The notes beneath the pieces were generated by a model that was not told the DNA's origin, ran no database searches, and was given only the letters and a program-made list of their open reading frames with translations. From contig NZ_JBMGQR010000004.1 of assembly GCF_049059935.1 (NCBI RefSeq), positions 1 through 64,000 of the forward strand: a DNA stretch of 64,000 bases, in the 5' to 3' direction. Both the position numbers and the translations under genes were made by a program. Source of the DNA: JAURVT01 sp049059935 (GTDB lineage Bacteria > Actinomycetota > Actinomycetes > Propionibacteriales > Nocardioidaceae). Shown here piece by piece: positions 26,134-34,807 of the stretch (its first letter is position 1; each line of letters begins with the position of its first letter).

Positions 26134-26631
26134 ATGATCCGTCCGAGCACCGACCTGACGCCCGCCGCCTGGGTCGCCGAGGCGGGGCGCACCGAGCCGT
26201 GGCAGCGGCTCGTCTCGACGGGCCCGGCCGGGTACGAGGCCTACGCGCGGCTGCGGTTCACCGACGACGAGGACCCGCGTCACGACGAGCCCGGTGCGCT
26301 CTACCGCGCCTGCGCGACGCTGGCGGCGTTCACGACCACCCCGGACGACCTGCACGTCGCGCTGTGGGAGGGCTGGGGGCTCGACCTCGTCGCGCCGCGC
26401 TTCCACGTGCGGCCCCCGGGCGAGGTCGCGATGCGGTCGTACTGGCTGTTCACCGCGGCCGTCTCGGACCTCCCGGCCTGGCCGCACGAGCCGCCCGCGA
26501 TGGTCTGGCCCGACGACCGCGCGTGGTTCGTCGCGTTCGACGTCGACCCGCCCGACGCGGGCATCGGCGGCTCCCGCGAGGCGGTCGACGCACTGCTGGC
26601 CGACCGGCTGGTGGACGTGGTGGCGGCATGA
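26134..26631 (+). CDS. Hypothetical protein between carboxylase epsilon and maf
   Basis: 165 residues, Trp- and acidic-rich, no signal peptide or membrane segment, no recognised motif. Landmarks: WQRLVSTGPAGYEAYARLRF near the N-terminus, a central LYRACATLAAFTTTPDDLHVALWEG (described, residues about 57-81) and a WPDDRAWFVAFDVDPPDAGIGG C-terminal segment; the last suggests a ligand-binding fold. It begins 4 bp after the epsilon subunit and its stop overlaps the Maf start as ATGA, so it is translated with the carboxylase operon. Confidence 0.7.
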   Translation: MIRPSTDLTPAAWVAEAGRTEPWQRLVSTGPAGYEAYARLRFTDDEDPRHDEPGALYRACATLAAFTTTPDDLHVALWEGWGLDLVAPRFHVRPPGEVAMRSYWLFTAAVSDLPAWPHEPPAMVWPDDRAWFVAFDVDPPDAGIGGSREAVDALLADRLVDVVAA

Positions 26632-27218
26632 GGTTCGTGCTGGCGTCGCAGTCGCCGGCCCGTCTCGCCACGCTGCGGGCGGCGGGGATCGAGCCCGAGG
26701 TGATCGTGTCGGGCGTGGACGAGTCGCAGGTGACGGGGCCGGGCGCGGCGGACGTCGCGTCACGGCTGGCGCAGCTCAAGTGCCGCGCGGTCGCCGGCGA
26801 CCTTCCGTCCGACGCGCTCGTGGTGGGCTGCGACTCCGTGCTCGCGCTCGACGGCGACATCCTGGGCAAGCCCGACGACGCCGCGGACGCGGTGGGTCGC
26901 TGGCGCCGGATGCGCGGCCGGTCGGCGGTCCTGCACACCGGGCACTGCGTCTCCCACGGCGGCCGCGAGATCACCCGCGGCGCGGCCACCACCGTCCACT
27001 TCGCCGACGTCGACGACGCCGAGATCGAGGCCTACGTCGCGAGCGGCGAGCCGCTGTGGGTGGCGGGCGCGTTCACGATCGACGGCCTCGGCGGCGCGTT
27101 CGTCCGCGGCATCGAGGGCGACCACCACAACGTCGTCGGCATCTCGCTGCCCCTGCTGCGCGAGGTGCTGGCCGAGCTGGGCGTGGCGTGGACCGACCTG
27201 TGGGCGCCGCGCCCGTGA
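26628..27218 (+). CDS. maf: Maf-like nucleoside triphosphate pyrophosphatase
   Basis: House-cleaning enzyme that hydrolyses non-canonical or dTTP/UTP-type nucleotides to monophosphates. 196 residues; N-terminal LASQSPARLATLRAAG loop, a VGCDSVLALDG motif with catalytic Asp, the GKPDDAADA helix and the IEGDHHNVVGISLPLL tail. Overlaps its neighbours on both sides by 4 bp (ATGA and GTGA). Confidence 0.92.
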   Translation: MRFVLASQSPARLATLRAAGIEPEVIVSGVDESQVTGPGAADVASRLAQLKCRAVAGDLPSDALVVGCDSVLALDGDILGKPDDAADAVGRWRRMRGRSAVLHTGHCVSHGGREITRGAATTVHFADVDDAEIEAYVASGEPLWVAGAFTIDGLGGAFVRGIEGDHHNVVGISLPLLREVLAELGVAWTDLWAPRP

Positions 27219-27739
27219 CGCGCGCGCGGTGGCTCGGCCTCGGACTGCTCGCCGCCGTGGTCGGGGTGGTGTGTGTCGCCGTGCTCACGCACCATGAGCC
27301 GGACGGCCCCGTCTCCGGCGACGATCCGGACCAGTTCGAGAGGCTCGCCCTGCCAGAGGCCCCCGGCACCGACGAACCTCAGCAGCCGGTGCGGCCTCCC
27401 ACGTCGCTAGTGGAGTCCCGTCCCGTACGGGTGGGCACCACCGAGGTCACGTTGCTCGCGCTGCGGCTCGGCCCAGCCAGCACCTTCGACGGCCGGCGCA
27501 TCCGTAACGTCGAGGTCGTGACCAGGATCGGCCCCGACGGGGCGGAACCAGCCCCGCTCCTCGGTGGTGACGCTCGCTTCGAGACGCCGGACGGCGGCTA
27601 CATCGAGGCGCCATCCACCGGCTGCGCAGACGTGGACGACGAGCGGTGCGTCGCCTTCGAGGTGCCCACCGGCGCCGGCCGTCTGGTGATCGGACGGCTC
27701 GACCCCTTCCCGGTGGCGGTCGCGATCCCCGCCGCCTGA
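27215..27739 (+). CDS. Membrane-anchored hypothetical protein
   Basis: 174 residues with an N-terminal signal anchor (ARWLGLGLLAAVVGVVCVAVL), then a Pro/Asp-rich linker and a beta-rich extracytoplasmic part. Two Cys (in GCADVDDERC) are eight residues apart and could form a disulfide. GTG 27215 overlaps the maf stop, so it is co-translated. Base use is slightly less GC-skewed at third positions than in its neighbours. No family recognised. It ends 1 bp from the convergent transporter gene. Confidence 0.65.
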   Translation: MTRARWLGLGLLAAVVGVVCVAVLTHHEPDGPVSGDDPDQFERLALPEAPGTDEPQQPVRPPTSLVESRPVRVGTTEVTLLALRLGPASTFDGRRIRNVEVVTRIGPDGAEPAPLLGGDARFETPDGGYIEAPSTGCADVDDERCVAFEVPTGAGRLVIGRLDPFPVAVAIPAA

Positions 27740-27740
27740 C

Positions 27741-28829
27741 TCAGGCGAGCAGCGCGCCGCTCGCGGTGCCGCGGGTCGTGCGGACGGCGACGATCGCCCA
27801 GGCGGCGAGCAGGCCGAGGTAGAGCAGCACCGCGGCGACCGCCAGGACGTCGGCGCCCGAGACGTCGGCCAGGCCCGAGGTGCCCGTGACGACGGTGCCC
27901 AGCGGGAAGGTGAACGACCACCAGGTCAGCGAGAACGGGAGACCCTGCCGCGCGGTGCGGACGGTGAGGGCGACCACGAGCGCGAGCCACAGCATCGCGA
28001 AGCCCCACACCGGCACGCCGTAGACCAGGGCGAGCGCCTCGAACGCTCGCCCGTAGGGCGCGGGCAGGATGCCGTCCGCGGCGCCGCCGAGGTTGTGGGC
28101 GGCGGTGACCGACTGGCCGAGGAAGCCGAGCACGATCCACAGGGTCGGGACCGTGGCCGCGGCACCGACGCCGTGGTGCACCAGACGGCTCCAGATCGTC
28201 GCCGTGACGAAGACGCTGGCCAGCAGCGTCAGGCCGAACATCGCGTAGCAGGCGAGCAGCAGCGTCAGGCGGGGCTGGCCGGCGGGCACGTGCGGCAGCA
28301 GCAGGCTGCCGGTCGCGGCGCTGACCATCGGCGGGACGACCGGCATCAACCATCCGCCGAACGCCGAGTCGGGCTCGGTCCCGTGCTCGGTGAGCACGCG
28401 GTACGGGATCGCGACGGCGGTCCACAGTCCCAGCAGGGTGCCGGCGGTCCACAGCACGGCCGAGACGGGCGCAGCCGCCGCGCCCAGCACCGGCTGCCCG
28501 ACGAGCAGGGCCCCGGCGCCGACCGTCATCAGGCCCATGGCGGGGGCGCCGTAGAAGTGCGACATCACCGGGTCGTGGATCCATCCGCGGGCGGCCTCGG
28601 TGTGGTGCATCCAGTGGACGGCCGTCGCCGCGGTCACGACCACGAGCAGCACGGCCGCGACGCCCCAGACGACCAGCGCGAACGGACGCAGCACGGCCGG
28701 CTGCCACGGCAGCGTCGCCGCCGCGTTCGCCACGATGCCGGTGCCCATGACCGACGCGAACCAGTTCGGTCCGAACGTCGCGAGCGAGCGACGGGCGCGG
28801 GCGGCGGGGCGGTCGGCTGTGGTGAACAT
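27741..28829 (-). CDS. TDT-family (SLAC1/TehA-like) membrane transporter
   Basis: 362 residues, about ten transmembrane helices, starting with the family motif FGPNWFASVMGTGIVANAAA. Family members move anions: dicarboxylates, sulfite, nitrate or tellurite-related substrates. A WWSFTFPLGTVV motif near the C-terminus is also typical. A LysR gene is divergently placed with an inverted repeat between them, so transport is probably controlled by that regulator. Substrate cannot be told from sequence. Confidence 0.85.
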   Translation of the reverse strand: MFTTADRPAARARRSLATFGPNWFASVMGTGIVANAAATLPWQPAVLRPFALVVWGVAAVLLVVVTAATAVHWMHHTEAARGWIHDPVMSHFYGAPAMGLMTVGAGALLVGQPVLGAAAAPVSAVLWTAGTLLGLWTAVAIPYRVLTEHGTEPDSAFGGWLMPVVPPMVSAATGSLLLPHVPAGQPRLTLLLACYAMFGLTLLASVFVTATIWSRLVHHGVGAAATVPTLWIVLGFLGQSVTAAHNLGGAADGILPAPYGRAFEALALVYGVPVWGFAMLWLALVVALTVRTARQGLPFSLTWWSFTFPLGTVVTGTSGLADVSGADVLAVAAVLLYLGLLAAWAIVAVRTTRGTASGALLA

Positions 28830-28884
28830 GTCTCCATCGTCGTCGCGCGGCAGGCCCGCCAGTAGGCCCCGCGACGCTGTGCGT

Positions 28885-28903
28885 CCACAAGCGCAGGTTG
28901 TGG
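28885..28903. promoter_or_regulatory. Inverted repeat, probable LysR-regulator box
   Basis: CCACAA (28885-28890) and TTGTGG (28898-28903) form perfect arms around a 7-nt spacer. The site lies just upstream of the TACGGT -10 (28913-28918) of the LysR gene and inside the 94-bp region shared with the divergent transporter. Position fits LysR autoregulation and divergent control. Confidence 0.6.
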
Positions 28904-28923
28904 CAGGCGTCTACGGTGTCGTC

Positions 28924-29853
28924 GTGCCTCCCGGACCCCACCTGCCCGACCTCGCGACGCTCACGCTGCTCGTCGACGTCGCCCGGACGGGCAGCATCGG
29001 CGGCGCGGCGCGCGAGGCCGGCGTCACCCAGCAGGCGGCGTCGGCCCGGTTGAAGGCCACCGAGGCCCAGGTGGGCGTGCCCCTGCTGCAGCGTGGCGCG
29101 CGCGGGTCGGAGCTGACGGCCGCCGGGCGCGTGCTCGTCGAGGGTGCCGTGCGGCTGCTCGACGTCGCGGCCGAGGTGGAGCAGGCCGTCGAGGCGCTGC
29201 GCACCGACCGCGGGCGCGAGCTGCACGTCGGCGCATCCATGACGGTCGCCGAGCACCTGCTGCCGGGCTGGCTCGTCCAGCTCCGACGTCGTCAGGTCGC
29301 CGCCGGGCAGGAGCCCACGAGCGTCAGCCTGGTGGCCGCCAACAGCCGCGACGTCACTGACGCGGTGCTCGTCGGCGAGGCCGCCGTCGGCTTCGTCGAG
29401 GGCGTGGCCGCGCCGTCCGGGCTTTCGTCGTCGGAGGTCGGACACGACGAGCTGGTGCTCGTCGCGGCACCGGACGACCCGCTGCTCACCCGTCGGCGCG
29501 CCCTGACTCCCGGGGAGGTCGCCGCGCTCGCCCTCACCAGCCGCGAGCGGGGTTCTGGCACCCGTGAGGTCGTCGTGAGCGCCCTCGGCGACCACGGGCT
29601 GTCTCCGGCGACCCCGTCGGTCGAGCTCGGCTCGACCACCGCCATCCGCGAGACGGTCCGCGCCGGCGGTGCCCCGGCGTTCCTCAGCCGCCTCGCGGTG
29701 GGACGTGACCTCGACGCCGGCCACCTCGTCGAGGTGCCCGTCCGCGACCTCGACCTGCGTCGGAGCCTGCGCGCGGTCTGGGTCGGTGGCTCGACGCCCC
29801 CGGCCGGGCCGGTGCGCGACCTGCTCGCGATCGCGTCGGCGTCGCAGCAGTGA
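28924..29853 (+). CDS. LysR-family transcriptional regulator
   Basis: 309 residues: N-terminal winged helix (LATLTLLVDVARTGSIGGAA then REAGVTQQAASARLKATE) and a periplasmic-binding-like effector domain with ERGSGTREVV and GGAPAFLSRLAV segments, resembling the CysB/YeiE-like branch. GTG 28924 follows a TACGGT -10 by 5 nt. Likely regulates the divergent TDT transporter. The stop overlaps the next gene as GTGA. Confidence 0.88.
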   Translation: MPPGPHLPDLATLTLLVDVARTGSIGGAAREAGVTQQAASARLKATEAQVGVPLLQRGARGSELTAAGRVLVEGAVRLLDVAAEVEQAVEALRTDRGRELHVGASMTVAEHLLPGWLVQLRRRQVAAGQEPTSVSLVAANSRDVTDAVLVGEAAVGFVEGVAAPSGLSSSEVGHDELVLVAAPDDPLLTRRRALTPGEVAALALTSRERGSGTREVVVSALGDHGLSPATPSVELGSTTAIRETVRAGGAPAFLSRLAVGRDLDAGHLVEVPVRDLDLRRSLRAVWVGGSTPPAGPVRDLLAIASASQQ

Positions 29854-30431
29854 CGCCCGACGAGCGGGCCGCGCGGACGGCGCGCGTCCACGAGCCACAC
29901 GTGGCGCCGCTCAACGCGCTCGTGGAGCGCTGGCGTGCGGGACCTCCGGCGCGCACCGTTCCCTGGTTCGACCCCGACGGCGGCGGCGTGGACGCCACCG
30001 TGCTGCTGCTCATGGAGTCGCCGGGGCCACGCACGGTCGAGGCGGGGGCGGGTGCGATCACCACCGAGGACAACGACGACCCCACCGCGCGCCGCCTGCA
30101 CCGACTGCGCGTCGAGTCCGGCCTCCCCCGCGAGCGGTGCGTGCGCTGGAACGTCGTGCCGTGGGCCCTGGGACGCACGCCCACCGTCGCCGACCTCGAG
30201 GAGGCTCGGCCCGCGCTCGCCGACGTCGTCGCGCTGCTGACCCGGCTGCGCGTCGTCGTCCCGTTCGGCACCGCGGCCCTCAACGGCTGGATGCGTCACC
30301 TGACGTTGACCACGGGCGCGGGCGTCGTCCCCACGCTCGGCGTGCCCCACCCCTCACCGGCCAACGGCCACCGACGGTCCGAGTCCGAGGCGAGGACGGT
30401 CGCGGCGCTGCGCACCGCGCGTGGGCTCTGA
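29850..30431 (+). CDS. Uracil-DNA glycosylase superfamily-like protein, paralogue 1
   Basis: 193 residues. A UDG-like fold is suggested by a strand-loop VLLLMESPGP (residues 51-60, motif 1), WNVVPW (100-105) and HPSP (167-170, motif 2), in the same order as in UDGs. Motif 1 reads ESPG, near the E-x-P-G of family 4/5 enzymes; the four cluster-forming Cys of those families are not seen. An EPHVAPLNALV N-terminal motif is shared with the paralogue at 41056-41736. Base excision activity is inferred. Coupled to the LysR gene (GTGA overlap) and directly abutting the convergent acyl-CoA dehydrogenase. Confidence 0.65.
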   Translation: MTPDERAARTARVHEPHVAPLNALVERWRAGPPARTVPWFDPDGGGVDATVLLLMESPGPRTVEAGAGAITTEDNDDPTARRLHRLRVESGLPRERCVRWNVVPWALGRTPTVADLEEARPALADVVALLTRLRVVVPFGTAALNGWMRHLTLTTGAGVVPTLGVPHPSPANGHRRSESEARTVAALRTARGL

Positions 30432-31592
30432 CTACTCCACCGGCAGGCCGAGGCCGCGGGCGATGAGCATGCGCTGGACCTCGGAGGTGCCCTCGCCGAT
30501 CTCGAGGATCTTGGCATCGCGGTAGAAGCGGGCGACGGGGTACTCCTCCATGAAGCCGTAGCCGCCGAACACCTGGGTGGCGATGCGGGTGGCGGTGACG
30601 GCCGACTCGCTGGTGTAGAGCTTGGCGATCGACGCGGCCTGCTTGATCTGCGTGGACGGCGCTCCGGCGTCCTTCATCGCGGCCGCCTGGTAGGTCAGCG
30701 CGCGCCCGGCCTCGGCCATCACGGCGAGGTCGGAGATCTGGAAGGCGACGCCCTGCTTGGAGCCGATCGGCACGCCGAACGTGGTGCGCTCCCCCGCATA
30801 CTCGACGCACAGGTCGAGGCAGGCCTGGATGCAGCCGACAGCGAGTGCGGCGATCGCGATGCGTCCGTCGTCGAGGGTGGCCAGGAACTGCGCGAAGCCG
30901 CGGCCGCGCTCGCCGAGGAGGTGGTCCTCGGGGACGCGGGCGCCGGTGAACGTCAGCGGGTGGGTGTCGCTGAGGTGCCAGCCGAGCTTGTCGTAGGACT
31001 TCTCGGCCGTGAACCCGGGCGTGCCGGACGGGACGCAGATCGCCGAGATCTCCGGGCGCCCGTCGGGACGCTCGCCGGTGCGCGCCGTGACGGTGACCAG
31101 CGAGGTGATCTCCGACCCGGAGTTGGTGATGAACTGCTTGGCGCCGTCGACCACCCACTCGCCGTCCTCGAGACGGGCCCTGGTGCGGGTGCCGCCGGCG
31201 TCGGACCCGGCGCCCGGCTCGGTGAGCCCGAAGCCGGCGAGCGCGCGTCCGGCCACGAGGTCGGGCAGCCACTGCTTCTTCTGCGCGTCGGACCCGAACG
31301 CCTGGAGCGGCGCGATGCCGAGGCCCACGCCCGCCTCGAGCGTGATGCCGACCGACTGGTCGACGCGTCCGAGCTCCTCGATCGCGATGCACAGGCTGGT
31401 GAAGTCGCCGTCGGCGCCGCCGAACTCCTCGGGGGCCGTCAGGCCGAACAGGCCGAGGTCGCCCATCTCGCGCACGAGCTCGACCGGGAAGTGGTGGTCG
31501 CGGTCCCACTGGGCCACGTGCGGGGCGACCTTCTCGGCGGCGAAGTCGCGCACCATGGCGCGGAAGTCTGCGTGCTCGGGAGTCAACGTCAT
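30432..31592 (-). CDS. Acyl-CoA dehydrogenase, second copy
   Basis: 386 residues, full-length flavin acyl-CoA dehydrogenase. Landmarks: FGLTEPGAGSDAGGT, QFITNSGS, the TFGVPIGSKQGVAFQI helix, the FGGYGFMEEYPVARFYRDAKI motif (residues about 345-365, quoted in part) and catalytic Glu in IGEGTSEVQR. Only moderately similar to the copy at 17118, so a different chain-length or branched substrate is likely. In minus orientation TAACAT is 6 nt before ATG 31592, a leaderless promoter overlapped by the palindrome at 31600-31617. Divergent from the carboxylase alpha subunit. Confidence 0.92.
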   Translation of the reverse strand: MTLTPEHADFRAMVRDFAAEKVAPHVAQWDRDHHFPVELVREMGDLGLFGLTAPEEFGGADGDFTSLCIAIEELGRVDQSVGITLEAGVGLGIAPLQAFGSDAQKKQWLPDLVAGRALAGFGLTEPGAGSDAGGTRTRARLEDGEWVVDGAKQFITNSGSEITSLVTVTARTGERPDGRPEISAICVPSGTPGFTAEKSYDKLGWHLSDTHPLTFTGARVPEDHLLGERGRGFAQFLATLDDGRIAIAALAVGCIQACLDLCVEYAGERTTFGVPIGSKQGVAFQISDLAVMAEAGRALTYQAAAMKDAGAPSTQIKQAASIAKLYTSESAVTATRIATQVFGGYGFMEEYPVARFYRDAKILEIGEGTSEVQRMLIARGLGLPVE

Positions 31593-31599
31593 GCCTCGA

Positions 31600-31617
31600 T
31601 GTTAATGGTCGTTAACA
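31600..31617. promoter_or_regulatory. 18-bp palindromic operator, copy 2 (between acyl-CoA dehydrogenase and carboxylase alpha)
   Basis: TGTTAA-TGGTCG-TTAACA, perfect 6-bp arms. It overlaps the TAACAT -10 of the dehydrogenase on the minus strand and lies about 32 bp upstream of the TAGACT -10 (31649-31654) of the carboxylase alpha gene. It differs at two positions from the palindrome at 18296-18313. Confidence 0.75.
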
Positions 31618-31683
31618 CACCCTGTCACCCCCCGCGGCGCGCTCGCCCTAGACTCGGCTCGCTGCCGACCCAAGGAGTCCGAC

Positions 31684-33462
31684 GTGAGCAAGCACCAGGG
31701 CAACCGCCCGTTGACCAAGGTCCTCGTCGCCAACCGTGGCGAGATCGCGGTCCGGGTGATCCGCGCCTGTCAGGACTCCGGCATCGGCAGCGTCGCCGTC
31801 TACGCCGAGCCCGACCGTGACGCCCTGTTCGTGCGGCTCGCGGACGAGGCGTACTCGCTCGAGGGCAGCACGCCCGGCGACTCCTACCTGTCGATCGAGA
31901 AGATCGTCGCCGCCGCGCAGCGCTCCGGCGCCGACGGCGTGCACCCCGGCTACGGCTTCCTGGCCGAGAACGCCGACTTCGCCCAGGCCGTCATCGACGC
32001 CGGGCTGATCTGGATCGGGCCGTCGCCCGAGGCGATCACCGCCCTCGGCGACAAGGTGCAGGCCCGCCACATCGCGCAGAAGGTCGGCGCCCCGCTCGTG
32101 CCGGGCACCAAGGACCCCGTCGAGTCCGCGGCCGAGGTCGAGGCCTTCGCCGACGAGCACGGCCTGCCCATCGCGATCAAGGCCGCCTTCGGCGGTGGCG
32201 GACGCGGCCTCAAGGTCGCCCGCAAGCGCGAGGAGGTCGCCGACCTCTACGAGTCCGCCGTCCGCGAGGCCGTCAGCGCCTTCGGTCGCGGCGAGTGCTT
32301 CGTCGAGCGCTACCTCGACAAGCCGCGCCACGTCGAGACCCAGTGCCTGGCCGACCAGCACGGCAACGTCGTCGTCGTCTCGACGCGCGACTGCTCGCTG
32401 CAGCGCCGCCACCAGAAGCTCGTCGAGGAGGCCCCCGCGCCCTACCTGACCGACGAGCAGATGACCACGCTCTACGAGTCGTCCAAGGCGATCCTGCGCG
32501 AGGCCGGCTACACCGGCGCCGGCACCTGCGAGTTCCTCGTCGGCACCGACGGCACGATCAGCTTCCTCGAGGTCAACACCCGGCTCCAGGTCGAGCACCC
32601 GGTCTCCGAGGAGGTCACCGGCCTCGACCTCGTCCGCGAGATGTTCCGCATCGCCGGCGGCGAGGAGCTCGGCTACGGCGACCCCGAGACCCGCGGGCAC
32701 TCCATCGAGTTCCGCATCAACGCCGAGGACGGCGGCCGCGGCTTCCTGCCCGCGCCCGGCACCCTCACCGCGTGGTCGGCGCCGTCCGGCCCCGGCGTCC
32801 GCGTCGACGCCGGCTACGAGAACGGCGAGACCGTCCCGGGCTCGTTCGACTCGCTGGTCGCCAAGCTCGTCGTCACCGGACGCACCCGTACCGAGGCCCT
32901 CGAGCGGTCACGCCGCGCGCTGCGCGAGTTCGTCGTCGATGGCATGCCGACGGTGATCCCGTTCCACCGCGTCGTGGTCGAGGACCCGGCGTTCGTCGGC
33001 GGCGACGACTCGTTCGGCGTCTACACCAGCTGGATCGAGACCGAGTTCGACAACCAGATCGAGCCCTACGCCGGTGCGAGCGAGGCCGACGAGCCCACCG
33101 AGCGCGACCGCGTCACCGTCGAGGTCGGCGGCCGTCGCCTCGAGGTCGTCCTGCCCGGCGGGCTCGGGTCCGCCGCGGCCGCCACCGGCGGCAAGAAGCC
33201 CAAGCGCTCCTCGGCCAGCAAGGCCGGCGCCGCCGTCAGCGGCGACGCGCTCGTCTCGCCGATGCAGGGCACCGTCGTCAAGGTCTCGGTCGAGGACGGC
33301 GCGCAGGTCGCCGAGGGCGACACGATCGTCGTCATCGAGGCCATGAAGATGGAGCAGTCGCTCGTCGCGCACAAGGCCGGCACCGTCACCGGGCTCACCG
33401 TCGCCCAGGGCGAGACCGTCACCGCCGGCGGCGCCGTCTGCGAGATCAAGGACGCCGAGTAG
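31684..33462 (+). CDS. Biotin carboxylase / BCCP alpha subunit of acyl-CoA carboxylase
   Basis: Carboxylates its own biotin and passes CO2 to the beta subunit. 592 residues. Biotin carboxylase domain (residues 10-455): KVLVANRGEIAVRVIRACQD, the Gly-rich ATP loop FGGGGRGLKVA, EVNTRLQVEHPVSEE. A Lys/Ala-rich linker (about 500-515) precedes the BCCP domain with biotinyl Lys555 in EAMKME. An AAGGAG site is 7 nt before GTG 31684; TAGACT at 31649 is the -10. Probably serves the beta/epsilon subunits at 24271-26129 (AccA3-like). Confidence 0.95.
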   Translation: MSKHQGNRPLTKVLVANRGEIAVRVIRACQDSGIGSVAVYAEPDRDALFVRLADEAYSLEGSTPGDSYLSIEKIVAAAQRSGADGVHPGYGFLAENADFAQAVIDAGLIWIGPSPEAITALGDKVQARHIAQKVGAPLVPGTKDPVESAAEVEAFADEHGLPIAIKAAFGGGGRGLKVARKREEVADLYESAVREAVSAFGRGECFVERYLDKPRHVETQCLADQHGNVVVVSTRDCSLQRRHQKLVEEAPAPYLTDEQMTTLYESSKAILREAGYTGAGTCEFLVGTDGTISFLEVNTRLQVEHPVSEEVTGLDLVREMFRIAGGEELGYGDPETRGHSIEFRINAEDGGRGFLPAPGTLTAWSAPSGPGVRVDAGYENGETVPGSFDSLVAKLVVTGRTRTEALERSRRALREFVVDGMPTVIPFHRVVVEDPAFVGGDDSFGVYTSWIETEFDNQIEPYAGASEADEPTERDRVTVEVGGRRLEVVLPGGLGSAAAATGGKKPKRSSASKAGAAVSGDALVSPMQGTVVKVSVEDGAQVAEGDTIVVIEAMKMEQSLVAHKAGTVTGLTVAQGETVTAGGAVCEIKDAE

Positions 33463-33466
33463 GCCC

Positions 33467-34807
33467 GTGCGTCGCCGGGGGGCGCTGACGACGGTGCTGC
33501 TCGCAGCCGTCGCGGTGGGGACGTCGACACCTGCGAGCGCGGACGACGCCGTGCCCGTCACGGACGGCGTGCACACCGTCGCGGGCATCGTGGACGGTCT
33601 GCGCGACGACCCGGTGATGGTGCACCAGACCATGGCCTCGGGCGACACCGCCGGTGCGTACCGGCGTCTGTCGGCGCTGACGGCGCAGGTCCGCCAGGAG
33701 ACGGGAATCCCGGCGTACGTCGCCCTCGTCAACGCGCCCGACGACGCGCTGTCGGACGCCCCGGCGAAGGACCTCGGCGTGATCCTCCCCCGGCGTCTCG
33801 GCGACGGGATCTACGTCGTCGCGACGCCCGACGGCGTCACCTCGGTCACCCAGCGAGGGACCGGTCTCGACGACACCCTGCTCGCCCTCGGGCGCGACCG
33901 GGTCGAGGACGCGGTGCTCCAGGACGACCGCGGGCTCCTGCCGCCGGTGGTGGACGCCGACCTGACACTGCGGCTGGTCCGCAGCGAGGACCCCCGGCTG
34001 CGCGACGGCACGCCCCGCGGGGACGACCAGGACGACTGGTACGCGACCCTCCCGGCCGCGCAGGTCGGCGAGCTGCGTGACCTGTACGCGCAGTCGCGCG
34101 ACCCGGCGTCGGTGGACGAGGCCGCGTACGAGGACGAGGTCGAGCCCGCGTCCACCGGCACGCTGACCGTGTGGGGCGTGACGTCGGGCTTCCTGGCGTT
34201 CCTCCTCGTGCTGACCACGTTGCTGCGGCGGTGGCCGTTCACGCGCGGCCTCGCACCGGCGCTGCGGCGTCGCAGGACGGCCGACGCGACGACCGCGGTG
34301 GACCCCGCAGCGCTGCGCACCGAGCTGGACGACGACCTGACCACGCTGGCCGAGCGGATCGCCGCGGCACCGGCGGGGCCTCGCCACCCCGACGCGCTCG
34401 AGCGGGCGGTGGCGGCGCGCGAGGCCGCCGACGCCCTGGTGGGCACCGACGACGAGCGCGACCTCGTCGGAGCGGTGACGCTCGTGCGAGCCGGCCTGCA
34501 CGACGCCCGCGCCGCGACCCGACGCGACGGCGCACCCCTGCGCACCTGCTTCCTGCACCCCCTGCACGGCGAGGCGACGCGCGAGGCCGCGGTCGCCGTC
34601 GACGCCACGAACCTCGACGTCCCGGTCTGCGACGCGTGCGCGCACGACCTCGCGGCGGGCGCGCGTCCGGACACCTACCGCCCGGCGCGGACCGGCCGCG
34701 ACCGCCCGTACTACGAGCACGACGACGTCTGGGCGTCGACGGGGTACGGGTCGCTCGACGCCGACTACGCGCACACCGTGCTGCGCGAGCGGGCGGCGCG
34801 ACGATGA
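33467..34807 (+). CDS. Membrane protein of unknown function, module gene A (C-x-H/CxxC type)
   Basis: 446 residues. A Sec signal peptide (cleavage after ASA near residue 26), an extracytoplasmic alpha/beta domain of about 200 residues, one transmembrane helix (LTVWGVTSGFLAFLLVLTTLL, about 225-245), then a cytoplasmic helical region and a C-terminal block with CFLHPLHGEAT, PVCDACAHDL and WASTGYGSLD. The C-x5-H ... C-x2-C pattern could bind zinc. The same C-terminal block occurs in gene C (35511). GTG 33467 is 4 bp after the carboxylase alpha stop, so it is in that operon, and its stop overlaps gene B. No known function. Confidence 0.75.
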   Translation: MRRRGALTTVLLAAVAVGTSTPASADDAVPVTDGVHTVAGIVDGLRDDPVMVHQTMASGDTAGAYRRLSALTAQVRQETGIPAYVALVNAPDDALSDAPAKDLGVILPRRLGDGIYVVATPDGVTSVTQRGTGLDDTLLALGRDRVEDAVLQDDRGLLPPVVDADLTLRLVRSEDPRLRDGTPRGDDQDDWYATLPAAQVGELRDLYAQSRDPASVDEAAYEDEVEPASTGTLTVWGVTSGFLAFLLVLTTLLRRWPFTRGLAPALRRRRTADATTAVDPAALRTELDDDLTTLAERIAAAPAGPRHPDALERAVAAREAADALVGTDDERDLVGAVTLVRAGLHDARAATRRDGAPLRTCFLHPLHGEATREAAVAVDATNLDVPVCDACAHDLAAGARPDTYRPARTGRDRPYYEHDDVWASTGYGSLDADYAHTVLRERAARR

